Shown here: positions 27,333 to 36,159 of the stretch, one piece after another
Layout of the letters: each line of letters opens with the position of its first letter
Numbering within the stretch: the stretch's first letter is position 1
Assembly (NCBI RefSeq): GCF_011008565.1
Contig: NZ_JAAIWK010000011.1
Location: 35,348-99,347 of the forward strand
Source of the DNA: Heyndrickxia ginsengihumi
GTDB taxonomy: Bacteria; Bacillota; Bacilli; Bacillales; Bacillaceae_C
Reading direction: 5' to 3'
DNA: 64,000 nt
The notes under the pieces: model-generated
The model's database searches: none
Told to the model about the DNA's origin: nothing
Seen by the model: only the letters and a program-made list of their open reading frames with translations
Program-made: the position numbers and the translations under genes

Positions 27333-27565
27333 AAATAATTAGACTCCTTTTATTTTAAAGAGCAGGCATAATCCCTTATAATGAAAATAACGACAAGTGC
27401 GAATGTATAGTGTACATAAATTTCACAGGGGATTCGCACCAAAATTTATTATGTTTTTTCCTAGTTATTGTAAAATTTTTGAATGGTTCCTTATGTTTAT
27501 AAGGGAAATAGCGTATTTTTAGATTAAAAAACACGATTTTGCTGTACTATTATCTGAAAATCGCT
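27333..27565 (+). promoter_or_regulatory. CRISPR leader
   Basis: An AT-rich, gene-free stretch just before the first CRISPR repeat. It contains the inverted pair GTGCGAAT (27397-27404) and ATTCGCAC (27432-27439), which resembles the conserved block normally found between cas2 and the array in type I-C loci. The array promoter should lie in the following AT-rich part. The direction agrees with the repeats, which degrade only at the far end. Confidence 0.65.
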
Positions 27566-28525
27566 GTCGCACTCTATATGAGTGCGTGGATTGAAATTGA
27601 GTGATTCAGGAGACGAATACAACAGTCTTAAAGTCGCACTCTATATGAGTGCGTGGATTGAAATACTTATATATTCTCCATATCCTAACGGGTCACTGTC
27701 GCACTCTATATGAGTGCGTGGATTGAAATGAATAGTAATCCAGCAATAAAGTTTTGTGCTGGGTCAGTCGCACTCTATATGAGTGCGTGGATTGAAATCA
27801 GTCTATACTGTTAAATTCATTTTGAATCTCATCGTCGCACTCTATATGAGTGCGTGGATTGAAATGATACAACCACCAACCAAATAAAAACCAAAACATG
27901 TCGCACTCTATATGAGTGCGTGGATTGAAATCTGTCCGTCGTCCGTCATACTGTTCGTACGGTAATGTCGCACTCTATATGAGTGCGTGGATTGAAATGG
28001 TCCTAATCGTTTTAGAGCCAACACCGCCGCGGTCGCACTCTATATGAGTGCGTGGATTGAAATTATAACAATAAAAACGGCCATCCTCTCCCTGCTGTCG
28101 CACTCTATATGAGTGCGTGGATTGAAATCATGAGTGCTTTAGTTATTTTAAGAGTATCCTCAGTCGCACTCTATATGAGTGCGTGGATTGAAATAAGATG
28201 GTTTCGTTAAAAACGGGAAAACGTATCGAGTCGCACTCTATATGAGTGCATGGATTGAAATCGCCAATGCTTGTTGTGGTGTTGTCATCCCGACTGGTCG
28301 CACTCTATATGAGTGCGTGGATTGAAATAAATCATGCCGTTGTTATTGAATGTTTTAAAACGTCGCACTCTATATGAGTGCGTGGATTGAAATTCCTTCT
28401 CCGTAAGTATATTTCATGTTTTTTACCGTCGCACTCTATATGAGTACGTGGATTGAGATATGATGAAAAATTAGCCAATGCTCTGTACATGCTGTCGCAC
28501 TCTATATGAGTACGTGGATTGAGAT
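27566..28525 (+). CRISPR. CRISPR array, 15 repeats and 14 spacers, type I-C-like repeat
   Basis: The 32-base repeat starts GTCGCACTC, contains the hairpin GCACTC-TATAT-GAGTGC and ends GTGGATTGAAAT, the hallmark of subtype I-C (Cas5d-processed) arrays. Repeats start at 27566, 27633, 27698, 27767, 27834, 27900, 27967, 28032, 28097, 28163, 28230, 28297, 28362, 28428 and 28494. Spacers are 33-37 bases (35, 33, 37, 35, 34, 35, 33, 33, 34, 35, 35, 33, 34, 34), all different by eye. Repeat 11 has one change (GTGCATGG). Repeats 14 and 15 share two changes (GAGTACG and TTGAGAT), marking the leader-distal end. Transcription should run on the plus strand. No cas gene is present within this window on either side. 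Confidence 0.98.
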
Positions 28526-28866
28526 GAAGAGATTATCCTATGTCAACAGATAAATTCTATTAGACGCTTACATTCCTTATTATTTTGATTGTAAGGGAAC
28601 ATTTAATCTTCACTAAGATATTCCCCAATTTAACACCATACTTAACCGCCATGCTCACGTTCATTATCCCCTCTTAATTAGTCTACTTTACATCTGATAT
28701 TCAGTCTCTAAAGGAAGTGAGATACCTCTATTTATGAGCTCTAAAAAATATAAACAGTTAGTTAAAATAAGTTAATTCTCCGTAAAGCTTTGATGAAGTG
28801 GACTTTGCGGTCATTTTTTTATGCTATCTTTTTAGGTGAATTAGATGCTAAAAAGGAGGATGGAGA
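28526..28866 (+). other. Intergenic region after the array, with ugp leader
   Basis: About 340 bases without a gene. The first 200 hold nothing recognisable. The last part holds a hairpin with T tract (listed separately) and the strong ribosome binding site AAAAAGGAGG before the ugpC start. Confidence 0.5.
28780..28820 (+). terminator. Hairpin with T tract in the ugp leader
   Basis: CCGTAAAG (28780-28787) pairs with CTTTGCGG (28803-28810), one G-U pair, then TCATTTTTTT. It lies 47 bases upstream of the ugpC start. It could end the CRISPR transcript or act as an attenuator in the ugp leader. Confidence 0.6.
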
Positions 28867-29988
28867 ATGGCGCAGATTCAAATGAAACATGTTTCGAAGT
28901 CTTATCAGAAGCAGGCGGCTGTTTTAAATGAGATTAGTTTTTCGGTTGAAAAAGGGGAGTTCTTTATTCTTGTTGGTCCGTCTGGATGTGGGAAGAGTAC
29001 GATTTTGCGGATGATCGCAGGGCTGGAGGACATTACAGCAGGCGAGCTGTATATTGAGGACCAACTGGCAAATGACTTGTTGCCAAAGGATCGGCATATA
29101 TCAATGGTCTTTCAAAATTACGCATTATATCCTCATATGACAGTGAGAGAGAACGTCCTTTTTGGGATTGTCCAGAAAAGAGCGATTTCAAAACAGGAAA
29201 AAAAAGAACGCTTAGAGAAGGCGCTCGAGCTTGTTCAATTACAAGATTATGCTGACTGTAAACCGCGTGAGCTTTCAGGAGGGCAGCGGCAAAGGGTTGC
29301 ACTTGCGAGAGCGATTGTGAGTGAATCGCCAATCTGTCTGATGGATGAGCCACTTTCCAATCTTGATGCAAAGCTTCGTTCACAGATGCGCACAGAGATT
29401 CGCCAATTACAGCAGCAATTAGGCTTAACGATGATTTATGTAACCCATGATCAAGTTGAAGCGATGACAATGGGCGATCGGATCATGGTTTTGAACAAGG
29501 GATCTATTCAACAAATTGGAGAACCAATTGACATTTACAATCATCCTGCAAATACATTTGTGGCTTCATTTATTGGTTCACCGCAAATGAACTTTATAGA
29601 AGCGACGGTCATGCAGCAATATAAAAAGAGTTACTTGAATATTTCATCGCAGCTTTCCATACCGATTTCCTTCTTTCCGAATAAGCCGAAATATATTATT
29701 GGCATACGTCCAGAACATTTAAGACTCAAAGGGAATCCTGAAGATATCCAACTAAATGTAATTGCCGACTTAGTTGAACAGCTTGGAAATGAAACAATCA
29801 TTGGCTTTGAACTCGAAGGGCAAAAATGGAAAGCTAAATGGAATGGGCAGTGGACAATTCGGGCAAATGAACCAATGACATTGTATTTGTCGAAAAAAGA
29901 AATGTACCTCTTTGATGCGGATACACATGAACGGTTGTTCTACTCATACAAAGATGGTCAAAGGGAAAAAGGCGGGATCATTGTATGA
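28867..29988 (+). CDS. ugpC: ABC transporter ATP-binding protein, UgpC/MsmX type
   Basis: A 373-residue CUT1-family ATPase. It has Walker A GPSGCGKST near residue 37, Q-loop VFQNYALYPHMTV, signature LSGGQRQRVALARAI, Walker B ICLMDEPLSNLDA and the switch His in YVTHDQVEAMTMGDR. The C-terminal TOBE region (about 240-373, including YIIGIRPEHLRLKG) is regulatory. AAAAGGAGG precedes the ATG. Its stop overlaps the next permease start by 4 bases. With a UgpA/UgpE pair, a UgpB-like binding protein and a glycerophosphodiesterase in one operon, the substrate is probably sn-glycerol-3-phosphate or glycerophosphodiesters. The ATPase itself would look the same in many sugar importers. Confidence 0.85.
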   Translation: MAQIQMKHVSKSYQKQAAVLNEISFSVEKGEFFILVGPSGCGKSTILRMIAGLEDITAGELYIEDQLANDLLPKDRHISMVFQNYALYPHMTVRENVLFGIVQKRAISKQEKKERLEKALELVQLQDYADCKPRELSGGQRQRVALARAIVSESPICLMDEPLSNLDAKLRSQMRTEIRQLQQQLGLTMIYVTHDQVEAMTMGDRIMVLNKGSIQQIGEPIDIYNHPANTFVASFIGSPQMNFIEATVMQQYKKSYLNISSQLSIPISFFPNKPKYIIGIRPEHLRLKGNPEDIQLNVIADLVEQLGNETIIGFELEGQKWKAKWNGQWTIRANEPMTLYLSKKEMYLFDADTHERLFYSYKDGQREKGGIIV

Positions 29989-30923
29989 CGACACAAACCT
30001 CTATTGCAGATATGGCCGCTATTCAGTTGGATAGGCAGAAAAGGAGTCGAAGGAAGTACATAGATATCCTTGTAGGAGGGCTGTTCCTGCTTCCCTCATT
30101 GATACTGCTCACAGTTTTTGTTTTTTATCCAATGTTTCGAACCGTTTTTCTTAGCTTGTATCTTACTGATTTTGCTGGGAATCCAACTGTATTCGTTGGG
30201 CTAAGTAATTTTCAGGAACTGCTGACATCTGGAGATTATTTGCAAACATTAGTGCGAACATTGCTTTTCGTGATCGGTACGGTCGGAGCAACGATTGTGA
30301 TTTCATTATGTTTAGCGTTGTTAGCTAATGAAAAAATAAAGGGAATTGGTTTGTTTAGAACAATTTTTTCCTCTTCTATGGGGATTAGTGTTTCGGTAGC
30401 TTCCGTATTTTGGATGTTTCTTTTCAATCCATCGATTGGATTGATGAATCACTTCATGCAAGTATTTCATTTACCCGCTATTAGTTGGTTGACCGATCCG
30501 AGATGGGCATTATTTTCTATCTCACTATCAACGATATGGATGAACATTGGTTTTTCCTTTCTAATTCTCTTAGGAGGATTGCAGCATATTGATCGGAGCC
30601 TCTATGAAAGTGCTGAAATTCATGGTGTTTCATATTTTTATCAATTACGGAAGATTACGATGCCATTGTTGTCGCCAACGATCTTTTTTATCGTCATTGT
30701 ATCGGTCATTAATGCATTCCAAACGTTTGGGCAAATCGATATGCTCACAAAAGGCGGACCTTCCAATCATACGAACTTACTTGTCTATTCGATTTATCAA
30801 GATGCGTTTATCAATCATCAATATGGGACAGCAAGCGCTGAAGCAGTCATACTAGCAATCATCATCTTTGCCTTGACCATCGTGCAATTTAAGCTCGGAG
30901 AAAAGAAGGTACATTATCAATGA
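29985..30923 (+). CDS. ugpA: Glycerol-3-phosphate-type ABC permease, UgpA
   Basis: A 312-residue membrane protein with six predicted helices (first at about residues 28-50) of the CUT1 MalF/UgpA class. The cytoplasmic EAA loop is present (YESAEIHGVSYFYQLRKITMPLLSPTIFF), which docks on the ATPase. The segment TKGGPSNHTNLLVYSIYQDAF is typical of UgpA-like subunits. ATGA overlap with ugpC upstream and with ugpE downstream shows tight coupling. Sugar-specific CUT1 permeases look similar, so the G3P assignment rests on the downstream phosphodiesterase. Confidence 0.83.
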   Translation: MTTQTSIADMAAIQLDRQKRSRRKYIDILVGGLFLLPSLILLTVFVFYPMFRTVFLSLYLTDFAGNPTVFVGLSNFQELLTSGDYLQTLVRTLLFVIGTVGATIVISLCLALLANEKIKGIGLFRTIFSSSMGISVSVASVFWMFLFNPSIGLMNHFMQVFHLPAISWLTDPRWALFSISLSTIWMNIGFSFLILLGGLQHIDRSLYESAEIHGVSYFYQLRKITMPLLSPTIFFIVIVSVINAFQTFGQIDMLTKGGPSNHTNLLVYSIYQDAFINHQYGTASAEAVILAIIIFALTIVQFKLGEKKVHYQ

Positions 30924-31738
30924 AAACGCGTATTTGGCTAATCATATTGTTGTATACTGTCTTAATTCTTTCAGCACTATTGATATGCAGTCCGTTGCTG
31001 CTAGGGCTATCCTTAAGCTTAATGCCCCAGGATCAAATATTAGCTGGGCACTACTTTTCTACGAAAATGTCGCTTCATAATTATGTCCAAGCTTTCCAAA
31101 GCACCGAGCTTGTCCATTATCTTGTTAATAGCTTACTTGTTTCATTGCTTGTAATGGTAGGACAATTATTCCTTTCTAGTTTAGCTGCTTATGCATTCGT
31201 TTTTCCGAAGTTTCGGGGGCAGAAAGTGCTTTTTTATTTCTTTATTTCAACGATGATGATTCCTTTTGAAGCGCAAATTATACCGAACTTTCAAATTATG
31301 CGTGATTTGAATTGGCTAAACACATATCCTGCGCTGATCATTCCTTTTATTGCATCGGCTTTCGGAACTTTTTTATTAAGGCAGCAATATAAACAAATTC
31401 CATTTGAGTTAAAAGAAGCGAGTGATTTAATTGGCATGAATCATTGGAAGTTTTATGCAAAAGTGGTGTTGCCGATGTCTAAAGTCAGCCTCGTAACATT
31501 GGGGATTTATAGTTTTCTGACCACTTGGAATATGTATTTATGGCCGCTATTGACAAGTACAAATGATACTGTGCGCACATTGCAAATCGGTCTTAAACAA
31601 ATGCAGTCGCAAGAAACGCTTAATCAATGGGGTGTGATTATGGCATGTGCTGTGACAATCGCTATACCGACATTGCTTATCTTGTTCATAGGACAAAAGC
31701 ACTTACAAAAGGGGTTAATGGAAGGCTCACTTAAATAG
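30920..31738 (+). CDS. ugpE: Glycerol-3-phosphate-type ABC permease, UgpE
   Basis: A 272-residue MalG/UgpE-class permease with six helices. Its EAA loop reads ELKEASDLIGMNHWKFYAKVVLPMSKVSL. Before it are the MMIPFEAQIIPNFQIMRDLNWLNTY and FGTFLLRQQYKQIP stretches common to UgpE. It partners UgpA to form the channel. The start overlaps the ugpA stop (ATGA). A gap of 13 bases with AGGGGGGAAG separates it from the binding-protein gene. Confidence 0.84.
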   Translation: MKTRIWLIILLYTVLILSALLICSPLLLGLSLSLMPQDQILAGHYFSTKMSLHNYVQAFQSTELVHYLVNSLLVSLLVMVGQLFLSSLAAYAFVFPKFRGQKVLFYFFISTMMIPFEAQIIPNFQIMRDLNWLNTYPALIIPFIASAFGTFLLRQQYKQIPFELKEASDLIGMNHWKFYAKVVLPMSKVSLVTLGIYSFLTTWNMYLWPLLTSTNDTVRTLQIGLKQMQSQETLNQWGVIMACAVTIAIPTLLILFIGQKHLQKGLMEGSLK

Positions 31739-31751
31739 GGGGGAAGAAAAT

Positions 31752-33098
31752 ATGATGAAAAAGCTAATCGGTTTCATTGTTGTGTTAGGAATTATCGCCA
31801 ATTTAGCTGCATGTGGTAGCAGTGATGTTGCAGCGACTACGAAGGAAAATGGCCGAGTGGTCGTAACGTTTTGGCATTCAATGAGTGGAGAGCCTGAAAA
31901 GACATTGAACAAAATCGTTGATGAGTACAATCACTCCCAAAATAAAGTACTTGTAAAAGCGGAATTTCAAGGGGATTATACAGAGTCATTGCCAAAATAT
32001 CAAAGCGTCGGTGGCACAGATAAAGCACCAACGATTGTCCAAGTACAAGAAATTGGGACAAAGGCAATGATCAACAGCGGGTTTATTGAACCGGTACAAA
32101 AATTTATTGATCGAGACAAATATGATACATCACAGTTAGAAAAAAATATTTTAAACTACTATACTGTTGATCACAAGTTATATTCAATGCCGTTCAATTC
32201 ATCGACACCAGTTTTATATTATAATGAAGATGCTTTGAAAAAAGCAGGTGTACAAATAAATCCTAAAGATGTTACGTTTGAGCAAATTGAAGAGGACGCG
32301 AAAAAAATTACACAATCTTCAAATGGAAAAATGAAGGGATTCGCATTGCAGCCATATGGTTGGTTATTTGAAGAATTAATGGCAAATCAAGGCTCTTTAT
32401 TAGTCAATAAACATAATGGCCATTCAGGTACACCAACAAAAGCAGTATTTAATAATCAAGCTGGAGAAAACATTCTTAAATGGGCGCATAATATGATTAA
32501 TGATAAAACTTTTGTTGATTATGGCACAGGAACGACTGCAGCTGATGATATGACTGCTGGATTTTTGGCTGGTAAAGTTGGGATGTTTCTTCAATCGTCT
32601 GCAAGTATTCGTGATGTTGTTAATAATGCAAAGTTTAAAGTTGGTGTAGCATATTTGCCTCATCCGGAAAATATAAAACGCAATGGAGTAGCAATTGGTG
32701 GAGCAAGCCTTTGGTTGTCAAAAGGAAAAAGCAGTGAAGAACAAAAGGCAGCATGGGATTTTATGAAGTATTTAGCAAGCCCGCATGTGCAAGCAGAATG
32801 GCATGTCGGTACAGGATATTTTGCAATTAATTCACAGGCTTATAAAGATCCTATTGTCAAATCTGCCTACCAAAAAATACCGCAATTGCAAGTTTCTGTA
32901 CAACAATTACAATCGACTATTTCATCACCGGTGACACAAGGGGCACTGATGCAAAGTCTGCCGGAGGAAAGAACGGCAGTTGAAACTGCGATGGAAAGTG
33001 TTTATAACGGGGAAGATATTAGCAAAGCACTGGATAAAGCTGTAAAGACGACGAACAGTGCGATTGAAAAAGCAAATCAAGCAAATGGGATGAAGTAG
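31752..33098 (+). CDS. ugpB: Glycerol-3-phosphate-type ABC binding lipoprotein, UgpB
   Basis: A 448-residue extracytoplasmic binding protein. The signal segment ends in a lipobox NLAAC with Cys21. The mature domain starts VVVTFWHSMSGEPEKTLNKIVDEYN, typical of UgpB (the FWHSM motif). Further matches are FNSSTPVLYYNEDALKKAGV, MTAGFLAGKVGMFLQSSASIRD and NGVAIGGASLWLSKGKSSEEQKAAW. A strong ribosome binding site precedes ATG 31752; ATG 31755 directly after is equally possible. It is the fourth gene of the operon, followed by the phosphodiesterase gene. Confidence 0.88.
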   Translation: MMKKLIGFIVVLGIIANLAACGSSDVAATTKENGRVVVTFWHSMSGEPEKTLNKIVDEYNHSQNKVLVKAEFQGDYTESLPKYQSVGGTDKAPTIVQVQEIGTKAMINSGFIEPVQKFIDRDKYDTSQLEKNILNYYTVDHKLYSMPFNSSTPVLYYNEDALKKAGVQINPKDVTFEQIEEDAKKITQSSNGKMKGFALQPYGWLFEELMANQGSLLVNKHNGHSGTPTKAVFNNQAGENILKWAHNMINDKTFVDYGTGTTAADDMTAGFLAGKVGMFLQSSASIRDVVNNAKFKVGVAYLPHPENIKRNGVAIGGASLWLSKGKSSEEQKAAWDFMKYLASPHVQAEWHVGTGYFAINSQAYKDPIVKSAYQKIPQLQVSVQQLQSTISSPVTQGALMQSLPEERTAVETAMESVYNGEDISKALDKAVKTTNSAIEKANQANGMK

Positions 33099-33113
33099 CT
33101 AGGAGATGTTTTG

Positions 33114-33851
33114 ATGAGTGATACAATGATATTTGGTCATCGTGGATGCAAGGGAACGCATCCGGAGAACACCTTATTAGGATTTTATCATGCCTGCAAG
33201 ATTGGAATTGAAGGGATAGAATTAGATGTCCATATGACAAAAGACCATGAACTAGTGGTCATACATGATGAAAAACTCGACAGAACGACAAATGGTACTG
33301 GGTATGTGAAAGATTTAAAATTAAAAGACATCAAGCAATATAGTGCGGGAATGAATTTTGACTTTCTTCCGCTTTATCATTCATCTTGGGATAACGAACA
33401 AGTTCCGACTCTTGAAGAGGTGTTGGAGCTTGTCTCAGATTATCCGATCATGCTGAATATTGAACTTAAGACGGACGTCTTTCACTATCCTAACATAGAA
33501 GAAAAAACGATGTCGTTAGTAGAAAAGTATAATATGGAAGGAAGGGTTGTTTACTCTTCCTTTAATCTCCCGACAGTACAAAAAATAAGAGAGCTGGACA
33601 GTCGTGCAGAAGTAGCATTCCTTTCTTCAAGACCTATTCTCAATATAGAAAGCTTTGTCAGAAACTATCGGCTGTCTGCATTGCACTTAAAAAAGTCTTT
33701 CTTGTTAGGGAGGATTGCAGAAAAACAATACCCTGTTCCCGTTCGCATATGGACGGTCAATTCTATTCAACAAATGAAAAGAGTGCTGCGTTCTAACCTA
33801 GCTGGAATTATAACCGATTATCCCGAAATAGCACTGCAACTAAGGAAATAG
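33114..33851 (+). CDS. Glycerophosphodiester phosphodiesterase
   Basis: A 245-residue GDPD-family TIM-barrel enzyme that cleaves glycerophosphodiesters (from phospholipids or teichoic acids) to sn-glycerol-3-phosphate and an alcohol. The metal and catalytic motif is complete: GHRGCKGTHPENTLLGF (catalytic His pair HR...PEN) and ELDVHMTKDHELVVIHDEKLDRTTNG. No signal peptide is present, so it acts on imported diesters in the cytoplasm, unlike secreted GlpQ. ATG 33114 follows AGGAGAT by 6 bases; TTG 33111 is less likely. Its TAG stop shares its last base with the first base of hairpin repeat copy 5. Confidence 0.92.
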   Translation: MSDTMIFGHRGCKGTHPENTLLGFYHACKIGIEGIELDVHMTKDHELVVIHDEKLDRTTNGTGYVKDLKLKDIKQYSAGMNFDFLPLYHSSWDNEQVPTLEEVLELVSDYPIMLNIELKTDVFHYPNIEEKTMSLVEKYNMEGRVVYSSFNLPTVQKIRELDSRAEVAFLSSRPILNIESFVRNYRLSALHLKKSFLLGRIAEKQYPVPVRIWTVNSIQQMKRVLRSNLAGIITDYPEIALQLRK

Positions 33852-33898
33852 GTGCCTGACCCCTTTTGTGCGCTAAAGCACAAAAGGGGTCAGGCACC
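33851..33898. repeat. Dispersed GGTGCCTGACCCC hairpin repeat, copy 5
   Basis: Perfect inverted arms with loop GCTAAA. It fits exactly between two convergent genes: its first G is the last base of the phosphodiesterase TAG, and its last C is followed at once by the complement of the rpiB TAA (33899-33901). Confidence 0.92.
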
Positions 33899-34339
33899 TT
33901 ATTCATTCTCTTTATCCGTTATTTGCGCAATTTTCCGCGCTGAATTTCCTCCTTGGAAGGAAACATTCAAATATGCTTCTGCGACTTTTTTTGCTACCTC
34001 TTCACCTATAATTTTCGCGCCCATTGTAATAATTTGCGCATCGTTGCTAAGTTGCGCGCGTTCCGCTGAATACGTATCGTGACATTGAGCAGAGCGAATA
34101 CCAGGAATTTTATTTGCTGCAATGGACATGCCAATTCCTGTTCCGCAAAAGAGAATGCCTCGTTCAATTTGTGCAGCTTTAATTTCAGTTGCTACTTTGA
34201 AAGCAATCCCTGGATAATCCACTTCATCCTTTGAAAAGCATCCATAATCAATAACCTCATGCCCCAATTCTCTAATATATGCTTTTACCGCTTCCTTTAA
34301 ATCAAAAGCATTATGATCGGACCCAACCCCAATTTTCAT
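33899..34339 (-). CDS. RpiB/LacAB-family sugar-phosphate isomerase
   Basis: A 146-residue aldose-ketose isomerase of the RpiB fold. Key residues are present: GSDHNAFDLK near the N-terminus, Cys65 in ILFCGTGIGMSIAANK as general base, and CHDTYSAERAQLSNDAQI. This last form is typical of RpiB-like enzymes outside the core pentose pathway, including those acting on tetrulose or 6-deoxy-sugar phosphates. The RBS (AGGAGTGAT on its strand) precedes ATG 34339. It diverges from the TIM-barrel isomerase gene across a 529-base AT-rich control region, so it may serve the cassette at 34869-41521. Ribose-5-phosphate isomerase B is the conservative name. Confidence 0.85.
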   Translation of the reverse strand: MKIGVGSDHNAFDLKEAVKAYIRELGHEVIDYGCFSKDEVDYPGIAFKVATEIKAAQIERGILFCGTGIGMSIAANKIPGIRSAQCHDTYSAERAQLSNDAQIITMGAKIIGEEVAKKVAEAYLNVSFQGGNSARKIAQITDKENE

Positions 34340-34868
34340 ATAATCACTCCTGTTTATAAATTTATTGATTGTATTCTTTCAGTTATTTTCAATTTTGTCA
34401 ATTATTTTTAAAATAGAAAACAAACGAAAATTGACAATTTTTAATATAAAAATATATTTATCTAGCTTTTAAGGTTGTATATCTAGTTGCTAAATTGTTT
34501 AAGAAGATAATAAAAAAATGAGTATTTTTCTGTTATATATAAGTTAAATATTCTCCTATAAAAATATGACGTAGTTTATCATTTTATTTCGTTATTTTTC
34601 TATAAAAAAATAAAAACAAAAAAACATTGACAAATAAATAACAAATGAATAGTATTTTAGTTATAAAGTTCGCTTGATTATTTTCATTTTGTTTTGATAA
34701 AATGACAGCGCTTTATTTTTAAAAACGGAAAAGGAGGAATAAGTGATTTTACTGTTATGTAACAACATGAGTCACTAGGCTAGATCAAAGAGTGGGCAGT
34801 TTAGACTCAACATGTATTGATCATGTAGAGGAACAATTGAACTTAATGAATAAAGGAGCGGAAGTCCA
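34340..34868. other. AT-rich divergent control region of the RpiB/TIM-isomerase cassette
   Basis: About 530 bases with no full gene. On the plus strand there is a good promoter (see 34627-34655). On the minus strand TTGACA near 34410 could serve rpiB. AATTTTGTCAATT and AAAATTGACAATTTT near 34390-34440 form an inverted pair. A tiny frame with a perfect AAGGAGG site starts at GTG 34743 and ends at 34778 (11 codons); it may be a leader peptide. Confidence 0.5.
34627..34655 (+). promoter_or_regulatory. Promoter of the TIM-isomerase transcript
   Basis: TTGACA (34627-34632), a 17-base spacer and TAGTAT (34650-34655). A partly cre-like sequence, GACAGCGCTTTAT, follows near 34705, so catabolite repression is possible. 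Confidence 0.6.
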
Positions 34869-35771
34869 ATGAGTCAACAACATTTTATCCCTTCATTGTT
34901 AGTTACTGAAGTCTTTTTCCCATTAAAAGATGAAAAAGGTTTTGCGGCAGGAATTGTTGAGAAATTCGGAGAGGAAGGATTTTACCGCTCATTTGAGATT
35001 GGTGCTGGCTATGATAAAGAAGATCGCAAAAGAATTCTAGAGGCTAAAGAAAAACATAACTTGTTCATCTCTCAGTGGTTAACCTATTTAACTTATGAAA
35101 AAAATTTAGATGTATCATCAGTAGATACGAAACTAAGGTTAGATACTGTGAGAGAAATTAAACATAGTTTATATTTAGCAGCCGAAGCCGGTGTATCAAA
35201 TGTTTCCTTTGTTCCTGGGCCAGATCCAGGTGTCAATTTACGCGACCAGGCCATCGAAGGATTTTATGAAAGTATTTGTGAAATTTGTGAGGAAGCTTTA
35301 ACGTATAATATGACGGTTACTATTGAGGCACTCGATCGTGAAGTGCACAAAAAGCGTGTTTTAGGACCGACAGTTGAAGCGGTGAAGTTAATTAATAGAG
35401 TTAGAGAAAAATACCAAAATTTTGGGTTCGCGTTTGATACAGCTCATGCTGCGCTTAATGGCGAAGATGTTTTCAAATCACTTGCATTATCAAAAGATGT
35501 TATTCGCCAACTTCACTTTGCAAACGTCGTGTTATCTCCAAAAAGTGAACTTTATGGAGATAACCATATGCCGATAGGTGAACCAGGTTTCTTGAATGTA
35601 GAAACAATGAGAAACATTTTGCAAAAGGTAGAAGAGCTTGGTATTCAAACTGAGCAAGGTTTACCTGTAGCAGTTGAGGTTCAGGGCAAAGATAAAATTA
35701 ACTACTTAGCAAACGAAGAGTCAATCCGCGCATCATTAAAAAGTGCGTTAAATTTAATCGAAACAAAATAA
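34869..35771 (+). CDS. Sugar-phosphate isomerase/epimerase-family TIM-barrel protein
   Basis: A 300-residue AP-endonuclease-2-type TIM barrel (IolE, hydroxypyruvate isomerase, LerI family). Candidate metal ligands follow the family pattern: Glu in TVTIEALDRE, Asp/His in GFAFDTAHAAL, His in IRQLHFANVVL and Glu in PVAVEVQGKD. No signal peptide. AAAGGAGCGG precedes the ATG. It is the first gene of a cluster with an MFS transporter, class I aldolase, DhaK and DhaL, so it may isomerise the imported sugar before phosphorylation and cleavage. Enzymes of this family act on erythrulose-1-phosphate, apiose, hydroxypyruvate, inosose and others; sequence alone does not decide. A hairpin after the stop suggests it can be transcribed alone. 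Confidence 0.8.
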   Translation: MSQQHFIPSLLVTEVFFPLKDEKGFAAGIVEKFGEEGFYRSFEIGAGYDKEDRKRILEAKEKHNLFISQWLTYLTYEKNLDVSSVDTKLRLDTVREIKHSLYLAAEAGVSNVSFVPGPDPGVNLRDQAIEGFYESICEICEEALTYNMTVTIEALDREVHKKRVLGPTVEAVKLINRVREKYQNFGFAFDTAHAALNGEDVFKSLALSKDVIRQLHFANVVLSPKSELYGDNHMPIGEPGFLNVETMRNILQKVEELGIQTEQGLPVAVEVQGKDKINYLANEESIRASLKSALNLIETK

Positions 35772-35941
35772 AACAATTTTCATTTCCTTAAAAAAGCATT
35801 CTACCTATTAAGTATCTTACCACTTCATGGAATAGATTCTTATCATCATAGCTAAGCATTTCTAAAAATCCTCTATCTTCACTGCATATATCAATTACAA
35901 AACGGATGAATGGATATCATATTAATTTTTTTTTGACGCTA

Positions 35942-35998
35942 TGAATGCAGGAACCGCAATATAATGAAATACATTTAAACGACCCTGCATTCATTTTT
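35942..35998 (+). terminator. Probable terminator after the TIM-barrel gene
   Basis: TGAATGCAGG (35942-35951) pairs perfectly with CCTGCATTCA (35984-35993), a 10-bp stem with a 32-base loop, followed by TTTTTC. The large loop lowers confidence. It lies within the 388-base gap before the MFS gene. Confidence 0.55.
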
Positions 35999-36029
35999 CT
36001 TAATATTCAGATGTATTTTTAGGTAAAAA

Positions 36030-36117
36030 TGTAAGTGCTTTCTTAATTGATGGCAGACCTCATCTCTTTGTAAATAGTGTTTTGTTTTAAGCATTTTAAC
36101 GATTGTTAGCGCTTTCC
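36030..36117 (+). promoter_or_regulatory. Two cre-like sites upstream of the MFS gene
   Basis: TGTAAGTGCTTTCT (36030-36043) and TGTTAGCGCTTTCC (36104-36117) each match the CcpA consensus at 12 of 14 positions. They lie in the 35772-36159 gap, which otherwise holds only a terminator-like hairpin and a ribosome binding site. Confidence 0.45.
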
Positions 36118-36159
36118 TCGTGTTTCGCATGCAAATATTTATAAATTAGGGGGAGTAAA

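Noticed and set aside
27566..28525. Tandem protein-coding repeat rather than CRISPR
   Set aside because: Repeat length is constant, spacers vary in sequence and length, the hairpin and ATTGAAAT end are typical, and no frame runs through.
29033..29470. 145-codon minus-strand frame within ugpC
   Set aside because: Shadow of a strongly conserved ATPase gene; no homology features and no start signals.
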